A stretch of DNA of 64,000 bases from Cordilura impudica (GCA_963682025.1 OY821517.1:336827144-336891143), one strand, 5' to 3'; shown: positions 1 through 11,400, counted from the stretch's first letter. Made by a program: numbers and translations. Notes: generated by a model not told the origin, from the sequence alone.

Positions 1-295
1 TCTCGGGCCCTAATCGACCGATTTGGACGATTTTAAATAGCGAACTTTTCAGGATGGTAGTGAATCATTTTTTATGTCAACGAGCACCCTAGCTGCCCGA
101 TTGATGCCGTCATCGTGATTTCCACAGACAGACAGACGGACAGACGGACATCATCATATCAACTCCGGTTGTTATAAGGATCACAAATATATATATTTTA
201 TAGGGTCCAAAATTTTTTTTTTAATTATTACAAACGGAATGACAAACTTATATATACCCTTTGCACACTGGAGTGAAGGGTACAAAAACAAATTA
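1..295 (+). repeat. Dispersed fly repeat (family Q), 3' part, cut by window edge
   Basis: Relatively GC-rich sequence against an AT-rich background. It carries an ACAGACAGACGGACAGACGG tract near 125-150 and ends in a short hairpin at 255-282, where TACCCTT pairs with AAGGGTA. The tract followed by a terminal hairpin resembles the organisation of family A repeats later in the window, but the sequence differs. It has no coding potential. A scrap with the same kind of terminal sequence, inverted (GGTACCCTTCACCCCCAGG), occurs near 50223. The 5' end lies outside the window, so the class (MITE, Helitron-like or other) cannot be decided here. Confidence 0.55.
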
Positions 296-555
296 ATTTA
301 AAAGACGTATTCAAAATGCAGCTGTTCAAAACATTTGCAACTCTTATTACTCTTACTCTTAACTATACTATGAACAAATTCTAGGAAATAACGGTAATCG
401 CATTTCTTTTATTAATTCGTGATTTATATCTTTGCAATTTATTAAAAAAACTTACCATAATTATTTTGCTATAAGAGTTTTAATAAGATATTTTAATAAT
501 ATCGTAAGAATTACTTTTGTGAAAAATGGCACAAACAAATACAATTCTTATTTCA

Positions 556-2150
556 AGGTCAAAGGTTGAAAAGACCTTAAGAATTGACTTTCTCAAAAAG
601 AATTTTTTTTTAAATAATCGGTTCCAAAATCAGAAATTTGTCGCATTGTAAATAGTAGTAACATCCATACAACTCACAAAGAAGGAAGACCCCGTATTAC
701 TGCCGTAAGAGAAGACAGAAGAATTAAGAATTTTTTCACGAAATGTCCTAAAGCAGTTCCCAGAGAAGTTAAAACTGAACTTTCTATAGATGCCAGTCTT
801 TCCACCATTAAAAAAAGAGCCCGAGAATATGGTCTTAGAAGTTTTAGATGCACAAAAAAAACCCTTTGTGTCAGAAAAAAAGAAAAACTCGGCTTAACTT
901 TGCCCGCACCCATTTAAATTGCACTAAACAGCAATGGAAGAGGAACGTTCTATGGTCCGATGAGTCCAAATTCAAATTTCGGGGTTGGATGGAAGGCCTA
1001 CATTCGACGACTATTAGGCGAAAAGTTTAATCCCAGATACACAACCGCAACAGTGAAGCACTGTGGTGGAAACATTATGGTGTGGGGGTGTTTTTCGGGA
1101 AATGGGATTGGCCCAATTCACTGGACTACTAATACAATGACGTCCACAATATATAAAGAACTTTTAAGCTCAGTTATGCTTCCATATGCTGAATTGGAAA
1201 TGCCACTTTCATGGACATTCCAGCATGATAACGACCCTAAGCATTAGGGCGGGTCGATTTAAAAATCGCCCAAGTGGCAAGGAAAATCGTATTCTAGGGA
1301 TCCAAATAAGAAACTTTGCCCGAGGAACCATACCTCTAAAACGAATTCTGATATCCCGACTTTTGACATGTCTGTCTGTCTGTCTCACTTTGACCAATTT
1401 AGAGTGCCCCAATCGAGTCAAAATGTATGATCGACCTAACTAACTTTGGAGGGCCAACCCACCCATGCTAGTGCCACACCCCCTGGAGCCCCCTGGGGGT
1501 TTCCCATGCAAACATTTCAAAAAATCACCATTTTTTGTTTAGAATTGGACTGACTATGATTTAATATTAAAATTAACACTTATACGTATGCGCATCTTCT
1601 ACTCTGCTAATAAATAATAGTCATACGCCTTGACTATGTTATGTTATTCAAAAAGGTCGATCGGATGAGGGTAAATAAGTTTTAGATCACTCCGTGCAAA
1701 GTTTCAGATCAATTGCATGAGGGGGAATGGGGTTGCCCCATGGCAGACAGACATACAGGTCAAAAGTCGGGACATCAGAATTCGTTTTAGAGATATGGTT
1801 ACTTGGGCAAAGTTTCTTATTTTGATTCCTAGAAGATGATTTTCCTTGTCACTTGAGCGATTTTTTTGCCTCCGTACAAATTGACCCGCCCTACTAAACA
1901 TACGGCAGGGGTTGTAAAATTATAGAAGGAGGAAAATAATATTCGTGTCATATCGTGGCCGCCACGATTTCCCGATCTCAACCCGATTGAGAACATGTAG
2001 ATGATTGTAAAACGGAATATTGGCAATAAAGTGTTCCGAAATGGTGAGTAGGAAAAGCAGTGGATTGAAATTCCCTAAAATATATTCTGAAGCAATAAAA
2101 AATATGCTACAAAATACTGAATATTGCAATCAATTTTTGGATTTATATAA
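556..2150 (+). pseudogene. Tc1-family transposase pseudogene, split by a MITE
   Basis: A broken DDE transposase (cut-and-paste, TA target). Readable blocks in order are GRPRITAVREDRRI (linker after the DNA-binding domain, from about 686), RNVLWSDESKFKF (first catalytic Asp region, about 940-980), GGNIMVWGCFSGNGIG (about 1065-1110) and FQHDNDPKH (second Asp, about 1220-1244). After the insertion the frame resumes with TAG and then WPPRFPDLNPIENM (about 1958-1997), which carries the catalytic Glu. Frameshifts separate the first block from the second, there is a stop directly after NPIENM, and further stops follow in the C-terminal part. The 34-residue D-to-E spacing cannot be checked exactly because of the interruption. 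The gene cannot make an active enzyme. Confidence 0.85.
1245..1893. mobile_element. hAT-like MITE, 649 bp, inserted in Tc1 transposase
   Basis: A non-autonomous element with long terminal inverted repeats. The left end is TAGGGCGGGTCGATTT and the right end is AAATTGACCCGCCCTA. The similarity continues inwards for well over 100 bp to the GACAGACA motifs near 1371 and 1742. It is flanked by an 8-bp target duplication with one difference, CTAAGCAT (1237-1244) and CTAAACAT (1894-1901). Removing the element and one duplicate restores the transposase codons for DPKHTAG. An 8-bp duplication with a TAGGG start is the hAT signature, so hAT is the likely autonomous source. It contains no transposase. 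A related element lies at 13540-14157. Confidence 0.85.
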
Positions 2151-2394
2151 TAATTTATTTAAGAGTTGCAAATGTTTTGAACACTTATACATATATAGGC
2201 TAATATTGTTCAACTTAATTTTTTTTATTAATGTAAATTTATGAATATATTTTTTTTTTTTTTTTGGTTTTTGTAAAATAATATGCAATAACTGAATTAA
2301 AAAAAAAAAAAAAACACGTTGGAAATCTTCGTTAAAAAAATAAATAAATTAGGCAAAATGTGATTTCAATTGCAAAAGTTTTGAACACCACTGT

Positions 2395-3690
2395 AGATTT
2401 TTTGAATTAGTTTTTTCCGAAATTTATTACAAAATGTTGTTTTAGTAATAAAAAAATAAAAAAAAAATATTATTCAAAAATTGTTAATTGTTCCATAAAT
2501 AAATAACATCTGGGAACCCAGCATGTAACATTCATTAACGTAATCCGCCACTCCCCATGCTACACAACTCCCTACAGTGGCCAAATTAATTTAAATATGT
2601 TGCCCCAATTTCAATTCAATAATAATGGGAGTATTAATCAATGAAATTAAGAACATAATTGATAAACTACTTATGTGTATTTACAATTGAAAACAAATAT
2701 CAATGTTAATTTAATTTATAATACGTATAAAATAATCATAAATAAATATAAAAAAATCAATTGCTATGAAAAGCTCATTCAAATATAAACATTCAGAAAT
2801 TAATTGCACAAATACACACGCACACACACACACACCAACAACAACATACATACATAATGTGGTTGGAATTTTTTTTTTTTTATTTCTAATTAGTAAAGTG
2901 ACGCACGCATGTGTAAAATTTTATAAAATTCATAAATAAAAAAAGTTGAAAAATAAAACATTTTCTTTTTTTGTTTAAATTATTTTTTCAAATTGCCCAA
3001 CGTGGGAAGTTTAAAGCGAGCGAAATGGAGAAGCAACAACAACAATAAAAATAACAACAACAATACCAGCAAAAACAAATTGCAATGCATAAATATTAAT
3101 TACCGTAACATGCCGGTAAAGAAGCAGTAAAAAACAATAACAACAATAACATATGAGTAGAGCAGAGCAGAGCACAAAACAATAATAACAAAAATAATAT
3201 TACAGCTTAAATTCAAACACACACACTCAACTAATAAATTGCACAGAAAGTTTCCGCAAACGTACTAAAAAAATACATGACTTTTTTTTTTTAATAGAGC
3301 TTCAATAAATAAAAACAACAGAGACGGTGTATTTTTTATACATCAAAGAGAGCGAGAGAGAGAGAGAGAGATAGATTACAAGGAGATTGAGTGAAACAAT
3401 AAAATAAGTTTCACTTTTCATAAGCTTATGTGAAAGCATAAAAAAGCTCTTTATCTCAAGAGTATTAACCGTAATAAATAATAAAAATACTCTTAAATAG
3501 TGATGATAACACAGGTCGTTACTTTTGAGACCCTGGGACCAGATTAAAACATTTCTTAAGGTCTTTGGCACCGAATCTGATCGCGGAATTTCTCAATCAG
3601 ATTAGTTTTCCTAAATTTTTTTAGAACAGAACGCGATAACCACATGTTGAAATATTTAAAAATCTTTTAAATCCTTATACATATATTAGG
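2395..3690. repeat. AT-rich spacer with simple repeats
   Basis: No gene is visible. The stretch holds poly-A and poly-T runs, a (CA)n tract at about 2814-2836, CAACAA-type runs at about 3031-3065, an AGAGC repeat near 3160-3172 and a (GA)n tract at about 3344-3371. A short antisense frame across the (GA)n tract is low-complexity and not a gene. Confidence 0.7.
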
Positions 3691-5650
3691 GTGACAGCGG
3701 TTTGTATGAAAAAAATTTTTTGTCCAATATTGAGATGTGCGGATCGGTTTTTTGTGTCACTTGATCTAAAACTTTAGAGCGCAAAATTTGCGTCAAATCG
3801 GACAATGCTTTCTGGACACGCATTGAGTTCAAAGTTCAAATATGAATTTATATGTCCAAATTATCAAAAAAAAAAAAAAAAAAGCATTTTCCACAAAAAT
3901 TTTTACACTAATAATTGCGTTTCAATTAAATTAATTAATAAACCATAATCTATCTTTCTAATAAAATAACAAAATCTATTATCGGTTGAAAAACAACCAA
4001 GTTATATCAAGTTCCCCAGGCAATAAATGCGCCGCAGATCACTTGATTAAGAAAATCAAGCTCACTTTTTTAAAGACATTGAAGTAATTTACAACAACAA
4101 TATTTTTGCATTCTCCTGATCCCTGAATGATCATATGTAAAGTATTTCGCATCTTGCCTATTGTTATGCCGTTCTAAATGCCGTTCTAATGTCGAAACAG
4201 TACGTATTTTTTTTAGCACTATTTCAAAATCTCCAATTTTACTTTTTCAAAAATTTTATTCAAGAAGTTTTTCGAAATCAACAATTGGACTTTAAGGTCT
4301 TATTAACAAAATATATGTGATTAAAAATGTTAAGTATTATAGGTATCGTTTTCTTAATTTGGCGAGGGCAGCGTTTTAATTTCAGCGGATTTGAAGAAAA
4401 ATTTGATTTTTCATAATATTTTTGAACTGTTAGACTACATCTTTGTGGTGTTTTCATATTTCAAATATCTTTTGTCAAAATATTATACTACTTGGTATAA
4501 GTTCGCAATGTTGTAAATTAAGGTTAAATTAAAACACTATAAACTGTCCCTCTTTAATGTCAAAAGTCAAACTTAAGGAAATTCAAAAAAAAAAAAAAAA
4601 AAAAAAAAATGACTGTCTCCCTTAAAATTCCAGGCTTGGGTCTCAAAGTAGAATTTGTGCTGCATCCGAAATTGACCTCGGAAAAATGCAAAAAAAAACG
4701 TTTTATACTAGTTTTTGTTTGTTTTTTTTTTTTGCATTTCAGGTTATTTTTTCAGGGCAAACTAATATAATGGGTTGATTCTGAGATTAGATTTGGCTTT
4801 ATAATTTTTGGGATATATGCTTTTGTGCGTACATACAATACGAAATTTAAAATCCGGCAACCCGGATTTTCCCAAACTTACAGTGTTTCTCTCACATACC
4901 ATAACCAGAGTTAGCCACGTTTGTGATTTCTGTAAGCAAAAATCATAAGTTGATGTTTTTTTCTTATTATGCTCTTGTTGGTGTTTTGCCTATAAGTTTC
5001 AGGATTGTGCACATTAAAATTGTATCATAATTAAGACGCAATAACTTTTACACGAAATAAGCGAGTTTAATAAGAATTTTAATTAAATGATGGGATTTTT
5101 ATTTATGTTTTTAGGGAATTCCTCCAAAAAAAATGTCGTATAGTAGTTTCAGTGATCCATTTGCTGGACACCAATCAATTCTGAGCCAAAAGTTTGCTAT
5201 TGCTGGCGACTTGCTTTGCAACCTTCAACACTCTTTTTACAAAAGCCTTGTATCTTTATATGGGCCTTTGATCTGGTCACTTGTGTTCGCATCTCTCGGT
5301 AATAACGTTATTTTAGTTGTATCAATCAATAGCCAATTTACTGTAATGACATGAAAAAAAAACGTAGCTATCTCCTTAATGTTGTATGGGTTGAATACCT
5401 AAACCGTACATGTACTCCAAGAAAAAGGGCGCTGAATCGATTAAAGCAATCGATACCTTACATTTTATTGAGGATTAATAACGTTTCGTAAGTGGATTAG
5501 TGAAGAGGTCCCTACGGTCCTTGCACTGCTATTAGTAGAAGTCGCTAATGAATTTTGTTGAATTGAGTTCTTTTTTTTCTGAACCAATCGAAAAGAGACA
5601 GGGAAGTAAAAACCGTATGTAATTTGGCAAATCCTATGAAGAAAAAGGAA
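3691..5650. other. Unassigned non-coding sequence
   Basis: Medium-complexity AT-rich sequence with no convincing gene. The left edge, TAGGGTGACAGCGGTTTG at about 3688, looks like a transposon end, but I found no matching inverted end. A run of more than 20 A residues lies near 4585-4609. The part close to 5400-5650 may belong to the 5' side of the piggyBac relic that follows, but no coding match is readable there. Confidence 0.4.
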
Positions 5651-5654
5651 GGTA

Positions 5655-7094
5655 GAACAATCATTCTAAAGAGTTCGATGCATTTTTGGCTACCGTTTAT
5701 ATACTGAGCTGTGTAAATCGAATAATGAGCCCGTTATGGAACTGTGGGGCCCAACCCATGCTGCTCCAATATACAAAGCCGCATTATCATACAATCGATT
5801 TAGGCTCATCAAAAAATTCATTCGCTTTGATAATGGAAATACGCCAAGGGGGCGAATAAACAACAATTAAACTGCTGCAATTGACAATGTTTGGCAAATA
5901 TTGCAGGGCAATTTGGCGGCAGCTTACATTCCGGACGATTCGCTTTCCGTGGACGGTAGAGGCTGTACTCGATTTACACAATACGTTCCGTCTAAAGCCC
6001 TAAACACATAACGGCGCGTTGCGAGCGCGAGTAAAAACTAAGCTTTTTGCATGCGAGAATTTATGCTTTTGTGCTTTTACAAAATCATCAAAATGCTTTC
6101 GTGCAGCTGATTGTCCTACTGTCAAACATAATTCAATTGTCAATTGCATACAAAGCTGTTCATATAGCAAACAATAAATATAACAAAATGAATAAAATCG
6201 AAATTATTCACGGGTTAAATAAAGTAATTACTATGGTGGGCATCGTGTTTAATGCCTATCATCTGATTCTCCTGTCATCTGGGGCCAAATCACCGCATTC
6301 GATATCGAGTAAAATCACTGGAAATTCCATATTTCAGTTTATTATTTGAAGAAGATGGACAGACGCTCCACCACGGTCGCATTTCTTCTTAATCAGAGGC
6401 CATAATTCTTCAACTGTGAAAAAGAAAAATTATTCGCAGCATTTTATTTTGGGAAATAAAAAAATGATTTCGATCGAAAAACTTCGATAACGAATGCGGC
6501 TATTTGGCTGCTGATTTTTCTCGCACAGAAAATAGAATCAATTCTTCTTCCCTTGCGAGTGTTTTTACAACCTAAGTTGGCAACGCCACACAAAGAAGCT
6601 TTACTATCGATCTCGCTTCCACATATAGAAAAAATCATGCTACCTCATTCTCGTTTCTTCTCACACTCGCAACTCGCAGTTATGTGTTTAGGGCTTAAGC
6701 CAGTCAAGTGCGGAAATAGGTATGGTGCCTCTGCAATTCGAAATCATTTTATCCCCTCAAAGGAATGATTTACTTAGGGAAGTTGCCTGTTCAATAGCTT
6801 GAGGTAAACCAAGGGCACAATGTTATGTATCAATTAAAGGAAAGTTATGTGAATACAGGCCGCACAATTTATACTAACAACTGTTTCTCCACGTTGGATG
6901 TGGCGCGTATATTGATGAGGCAAAAAACTGCATTTGTTGGAACAGTACACCCAAATAAAACATTTGTACCACGTGAGTTCCTGAAAAGACCTCCGCGTCC
7001 AGTTTGCAGCTCCAGTTTTTTACGGTTTCATAAAGTTTATTATTACAAGTCTCATTTATTTACACCAAATGATTTTTTTCCAAAATTTTCATAA
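5655..7094 (+). pseudogene. piggyBac-family transposase pseudogene, split by a MITE
   Basis: A decayed DDE transposase of the piggyBac (DDE_Tnp_1_7) type. Readable blocks are a segment with MELWGPTHAAPIYKAALS, then YNRFRLIKKFIRFDNGNTPR (about 5787-5850), then WQILQGNL and AYIPDDSLSVDGRGCTRFTQ (about 5892-5980). After the insertion come LKPVKCGNR (about 6694-6720) and GRTIYTNNCFSTLDVARILM with FVGTVHPNKTFVP (about 6860-6975). The conserved layout (RFD block, then the D region before GR..F.QY.P.KP.K.G, then the GR..TDN.FTS block) identifies the family. Damage includes an in-frame stop after RGRINNN, further stops around 6770-6830, and TNN where an active enzyme has TDN. Confidence in the family is high and in the exact 5' start low. 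Confidence 0.85.
5998..6693. mobile_element. MITE, 696 bp, inserted in piggyBac relic
   Basis: Terminal inverted repeats of roughly 30 bp: CCCTAAACACATAAC at the left and GTTATGTGTTTAGGG at the right, each followed inwards by a GCG/GTTGCGAG motif (left CGCGTTGCGAGCGCGAG, right CTCACACTCGCAACTCGC inverted). The insertion falls between the codons for PSK and KPVKCG of the transposase. Flanking bases CTAAAG(CC) and CTTAAGCC suggest an imperfect duplication of about 8 bp, compatible with hAT but not exact. A 100-residue frame on the plus strand (from about 6047) has no recognisable domain and may be chance. Confidence 0.75.
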
Positions 7095-7188
7095 CCCGAA
7101 ATTTTACAAAACAATAGCTAATTATAATTGTAAAAATATTTAGTTGATAAGAAAAAACAAAAAACAACTTCGGCTGGACGGATGTTCA

Positions 7189-7936
7189 TTATACCCTATA
7201 CCAACTATGTGGTTTGGGTATAATGACTTTGTGCTGCTGTTTGTAACTACCAAAAATATTTGACCTAGACCCATCTTTTATTATACCGATCGAATCAGAA
7301 TCACTATCTGATTCGATTTAACGATGTCCGTCCGTCTGTGTGTCCATGTAAACATTGTAATCAAACTGCAGGTTGCAAATATGAATATATTTTGATGAAA
7401 TTTGGTATTTAAGCTTTTATCGGCCATGGGATGAACGCTATTGAATTGGTGAGAATCGGTCCATGTTCAGACATAGCCCCCATACAAATGACCCCTATCA
7501 AAGCGACAAAATAGCCATAAGATCCAAATTTTCATACAGAGCTCAGTCAAATTGGGTTTATATGCGTTTATTACATCCATTAATGAGTAGTCCAAAAACA
7601 ATCCCTATGGGACAACTCTTTATCATAGGCCCCATATAGAGCTGGTTCCTGATCTTCACTTAAATCTATCAAAAAACAAAAATTTTGCAAAATACAAGAG
7701 ACTTTAACAAACATGGCCAAGATCGGTCCATTTTTGGGCCTAGTCCCCATATAGATATAGCACCCGATATGAACTTTTTCATATCTGCAGCCAAAAAAAT
7801 TAATAACAATGCCACTCAAATTTAGTTTTTGCTTATTTTCTATAAGCAGTTAGTTGGACCAAAGAGAAGGGTTTCTAAACCATGATATAGGGTATCATAT
7901 GGTCGGTCTAGACTGACTATAATTTTCTTACTTGTT
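7189..7936 (-). repeat. Family A dispersed repeat, near full length
   Basis: The first of six copies in the window. On this strand the copy begins with the complement of ATACCCTATACCA and of the CCACATAGTGG hairpin (written here as AACTATGTGGTTTGGGT), and ends with the complement of ACAAGTAAGAAAATTATAGT at 7921-7936. Family A has three features. A subterminal palindrome, TATAGTCGG.TAGACCGACTATA, sits at one end. An inverted ATACCCTATACCA pair lies near both ends. A CACAGACGGACGGAC tract sits about 150 bp from the other end. In this copy the palindrome is decayed. Frames such as GCRYEKVHIGCYIYMGTR recur in every copy because the DNA is repeated, not because a protein is conserved. The transposon class is not established. 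Confidence 0.8.
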
Positions 7937-7945
7937 TTTTTTTTT

Positions 7946-8398
7946 TTTTGTATTTGAATGCTGATTATTGCAATAAATGTTTATTTTCATAATTTTGTAA
8001 AATCTAAAATTTTGCAAATCAACAGGTGATTAAATTTTTCTTAACAAATAAACTAATTTCTAAAAAGTGTACAAAAATATATACGAGTCTTCTTTTTTGT
8101 CCTAAAAAAGAATGAAAAGAAAAAGGAAAATATGGAAGGACGTACAATAGAAATTTTAAATAATTTACTTAATTTTAATAGTTTCTAACCCTATCACAAC
8201 TGATTTTTTGATGAAAAATAAATATAATTAATAAAAAATATTTGAAAAAATATACTCTAAATTTTTTATTACCAATAAAAAAAAATATTTTCTTTAATAC
8301 TTAAATTATTTAATAATTTTAATATTATTTTAAAATGTTTACTTTTTAATGTAATAGAGGAGTAAAAGTATTACAAATATTTTTATACAATAATAATA
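7946..8398 (+). repeat. Family H repeat unit (5' outlying copy)
   Basis: A copy of the unit that is amplified at 13-20 kb. Shared landmarks are TTGCAAATCAACAGGTGATT (about 8015-8034), TTAATAATTTTAATATTATT (about 8310-8330), AAAATGTTTACTTTTTAATG, and ACAATAATAATAGTTA just before the next repeat. There is no coding potential. This copy lies upstream of the putative gene start, so family H is not confined to the intron. Confidence 0.65.
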
Positions 8399-8995
8399 GT
8401 TAGGAGATCCCAGCACTCCAAATTCGAGTGCAAAGTCTGGGAAATTATTTTTTCATTAAATTTTTTTCTTAAAAAGAAAATTAATATTCGAGTGCAAATT
8501 CTAGGAAATTATTTTTTCATTAAATTTTTTTCTTAAAAAAAAAAAAAATTAAATATGAAGAAATGTATGATTATTTAAATAAAATGCATTAAATTGTGAA
8601 TTTTTAAATAAAATTCATTAAATTTCATTATATATATTTGATGAACACGCGGAAGAAATATAAATGGGATTGTTAATAAATAATTTTTTAAGAGCCTAAA
8701 GGTATGCTAATCAATTTTAGGCAATTCACACATCAACACAGGGCGATTAAAACGAACTCTTTTTAACTATCAATAATAAATGCACAGGCGATGAATTGCG
8801 AATTGGCTAAAATTGATTAGCACACCCTTAGGCTCTTATAAAATTATTTATTTAATTAAATATATTTTTAACACATATTGTATTTAAATTTTATCATTCT
8901 GCACTTCTCCTCCATATGAACTATTACTATGCCAAATTTCACACTCCTTCGTAGGCGCATTTTGCATAAAAAGTGGTCGAAAGATTTACCTTCAT
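8399..8995 (+). mobile_element. Family B element, divergent subfamily B2, foldback
   Basis: Starts with GGAGATCCCAGCACTCCAAA, the B-family 5' motif (compare ACTAGCAGATCCCAGC elsewhere), followed by ATTCGAGTGCAAAGTCTGGG. The segment GAGTGCAAATTCTAGGAAAT recurs about 70 bp later, so the 5' end is partly duplicated in tandem. The middle (about 8683-8850) is an inverted repeat: AAGAGCCTAAAGGTATGCTA faces TAGCACACCCTTAGGCTCTT. The 3' part, CTTCTCCTCCATATGAACTA, matches 43953-43972, which defines the B2 subfamily. Non-coding. Confidence 0.65.
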
Positions 8996-9019
8996 GTATC
9001 AATATATACGTGATCTTAA

Positions 9020-9260
9020 ATATAGCTGGCCAAAGAATCAAAGGTCTGCCGTCAAATTGTTTCCAATGTTATGAGAAAGCATCAGGAGTATTTTACCATT
9101 GACAGGAAACCTGGTTCGGGAAGAAAGAAATATCAATGCACATGACGTTTGTAAGACCAACAAAATAGAAGGCACATTGAAAAATGCTCCAGTAGAAAAC
9201 ATCCTGGGATCTAAACGTCGCATGCGTTATCAAAATTTTTCGATCGAAATTATTTTTTTT
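9020..9260 (+). pseudogene. Tc1/mariner transposase N-terminal fragment
   Basis: One frame reads LAKESKVCRQIVSNVMRKHQ and continues EYFTIDRKPGSGRKK (about 9025-9130). This is the second half of a paired-like helix-turn-helix with the basic PGSGRKK linker of Tc1-like transposases. A shifted frame then gives a block containing DVCKTNKIEGTLKNAPVENI (about 9146-9205), which fits the next conserved segment. The catalytic domain is absent. It is a different lineage from the Tc1 relic at the left end, judging by its linker. It lies between B2 and family I repeats, and no terminal repeats are visible. Confidence 0.7.
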
Positions 9261-9459
9261 ATATTTAAAATAAAAAAATTAGAATAATTTTACTAATTTT
9301 ACGAGGTCTGACATTTGTCCGTCTACATTAAATAATAAAAAAAAATATGGAATATCAATTGATTTTAATATATATTGAATGCGACGATTAGCCCTGGTTA
9401 GCTCAGTGCTTGCAGTATATGGTACGAAAATGTTAAGCCCTTGCATGCATGAAAACATA

Positions 9460-9935
9460 CAAAGTCCAAAATGTTCCAGACAGGAAATCTGTTAAAAATT
9501 TAGAGGCCAAAAACAGAGTTACAAAACATTTCTATTTGATAGAAATCCCACTCGCATCCCACTAAGCGACCAAAAAGCAAAAAAAAATTCCTTTTTTGAA
9601 AAAACAAGTCAAAAAATTGTTGATTTTGCCAAAAAAAAAAAAAAAAGTAACAAAATTTTTTTTTTTAATTTGGCACAAATTTTGCTACGAACAATAGGTA
9701 AAAAGTTACATGGATGAGAAAAACACCTGTTTGGTCAAAATGTCAAATTCTGACCCCTCTAACTCGTTCCCCTCTAAGAGCGTTCTCGACCGATCTTGTT
9801 GAAATATTGTGTCTACTACTATTCAATAGGACTAACCTTGGTGCAAAATTTCACCCCGATCGGAGGACATCGGTGTCAAAAGTTGGATCACTTGATATGA
9901 AACGCCCCATATACCAATTTTCTAATTTTTCCCAA
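9460..9935 (+). repeat. Family I dispersed repeat, copy 1
   Basis: Matches 42350-42850 in inverted orientation. Shared landmarks are CCCACTAAGCGACCAAAAAG (about 9558), GGTCAAAATGTCAAATTCTG (about 9732), a block with CAATAGGACTAACCTTGGTG (about 9822-9841), and CCCGATCGGAGGACATCGGT. Homopolymer A/T runs fill its centre. The 109-codon frame starting near here is not supported as a gene because the matching copy does not keep it. Confidence 0.75.
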
Positions 9936-11400
9936 ATTAAAGTATTGAGAAAGAAAACAAAACTCAACCAGATGGACGGATACACAGTAGATAAATTCAA
10001 AAAATACAGTAAATATTTTCAATTATTTAAACAATTTAACTAATGTTTACCTTTTCATTACTGAAATTATTTGTAATAAAGTAAAGATAATTAAAAAAAA
10101 TAGTTTTTGACTAAATAGTTTTTTTTTATAACAATTCTTTTTGATTTGACCTAATGATTTTTGCAAGCACTGAAAATCAAAAAACAACAAAACCAACAAT
10201 TTTAAAAAAATAATAATATTTTTTAGAATTTTTTTTATAATTTTTAATTTTTTTTTTAATTTTTTCTCAAAACAAGGGATGAGACACAAAACCAGACCGA
10301 CGATTTTGTATGGTATAGTTTTTACATATGCAAATCCTAATTATAATTTGAGATTAAAATATCTTAACAGCTTCTCTCTCAGCGGCAACCACTGGCCGTC
10401 ACGTCGTAATTCTGTTTCTACACTATGTTTTCTTTGCAGCTATTACAACAAAAAGAAAAGCATTACTTAAACAAAAAGAAAATAGCATTTATATAAAAAA
10501 AAGTTCGTATTAATTGTCCTAGGCATGCTAAAAAATTTTTCATGGCCAAATTATTGAAAAAAAAGAAAATTTTTATACACAACTTTATTTGAGAGTAATT
10601 TAAAAGGATACTCTTTTATAACTGCCAATAAAGAGAGTACTAATAATTATACAAAAATTATTTAAAAAAAAATTTTTTCAAATTTTACACAAATTGATGT
10701 GGAAAATTAAATAAAAACATTTTGTTTTATTAAATATCGAATTTTTAATGTAACTAGGTAATTATTTTTTCTAAAAAAAAATAAAGAGATGATTTTTGTC
10801 TTTTAGTTAATTGATAACAGAAAAAAGTATCTATGAGGGTGTTCACTCTTTTTGAGTGCAATTACAAAGCGCATTTACTAGAGATATTTGCATTAAATTG
10901 TTTTTTCAAATCAATTGTAGAGTAAAGTAGTTACGATATGAGTTTAATTACGAAATAAGCTCAAGGCCAAAAGAGTACAAATTTAGCCTCATTTGAAAAG
11001 AGTGTGTGTGGAATATACTAAAGAGAGATGTAAACAAAACTGTAAACTTCGGCCAAGGGAAAAACCACTTGATTTCATGGAATGGTGAGAGTTTAGTTAT
11101 GGATGGATGGCAAAAAAGAAAAACCAAACAAAAAAAAACAATCACCTCCTCCAGCGAGGTGCATATCTTGAAAATAAACCACCAACAAAAGAAAAACACA
11201 CTCAATGGGAATATTAGCATCAAAAGAGTTTCAAAGTAAGAGAGAGACAGAGAGGGAGAGCGAGAGTAAAAGAGAATGAGAAATAACAAAAAAATAACAT
11301 AAAAAATTTGCAGTAAAATAAAAAACAAAAAAAAACAACATAAACTACAACAACAACTTGAAACGCAGCCAGATATAAGGCAAACGTTAAAGCGATTGAA
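9936..11400. other. AT-rich spacer with H-like scraps, then rising complexity
   Basis: From 9936 to about 10340 there are scraps of family H, such as CAACCAGATGGACGGATACA (about 9964) and ACAAAACCAGACCGACGATT (about 10284), plus long A/T runs. From about 10870 the base composition becomes more mixed, with GA-rich (about 11236-11282) and CAACAA-rich (about 11333-11355) stretches of the kind often seen near fly promoters. A 185-codon antisense frame here is rich in F, L and S and is a reflection of A/GA-rich DNA. Confidence 0.4.

Larger units (their letters stand above)
317..2394 (+). mobile_element. Degenerate Tc1-like DNA transposon
   Basis: A Tc1/mariner element bounded by terminal inverted repeats. 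The left end (317-343) reads GCTGTTCAAAACATTTGCAA. The right end (about 2356-2393) is the inverted counterpart, TTGCAAAAGTTTTGAACACC, and runs up to a TA. A second inner copy of the right repeat, TTGCAAATGTTTTGAACAC, lies near 2164-2185, so the right side has two direct repeats as in IR/DR-type Tc1 elements. Once the 649-bp insertion is subtracted the element is about 1.4 kb, normal for Tc1. The transposase inside is inactivated. It sits upstream of, and is unrelated to, the host gene candidate. Confidence 0.8.

Noticed and set aside
3688..3710. TAGGGTGACAGCGGTTTG as a transposon end
   Set aside because: No inverted partner found downstream, so the element cannot be defined.
5133..5354. 73-codon frame upstream of the piggyBac blocks
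   Set aside because: It reads as ordinary protein-like composition but matches no part of piggyBac that I can identify and lacks splice context.
6047..6349. 100-codon frame inside the 696-bp MITE
   Set aside because: No recognisable domain. MITEs do not normally code, and no second copy exists here to test conservation.
9714..10043. 109-codon plus-strand frame
   Set aside because: It starts inside family I and runs into unrelated AT-rich sequence. The second family I copy lacks it.
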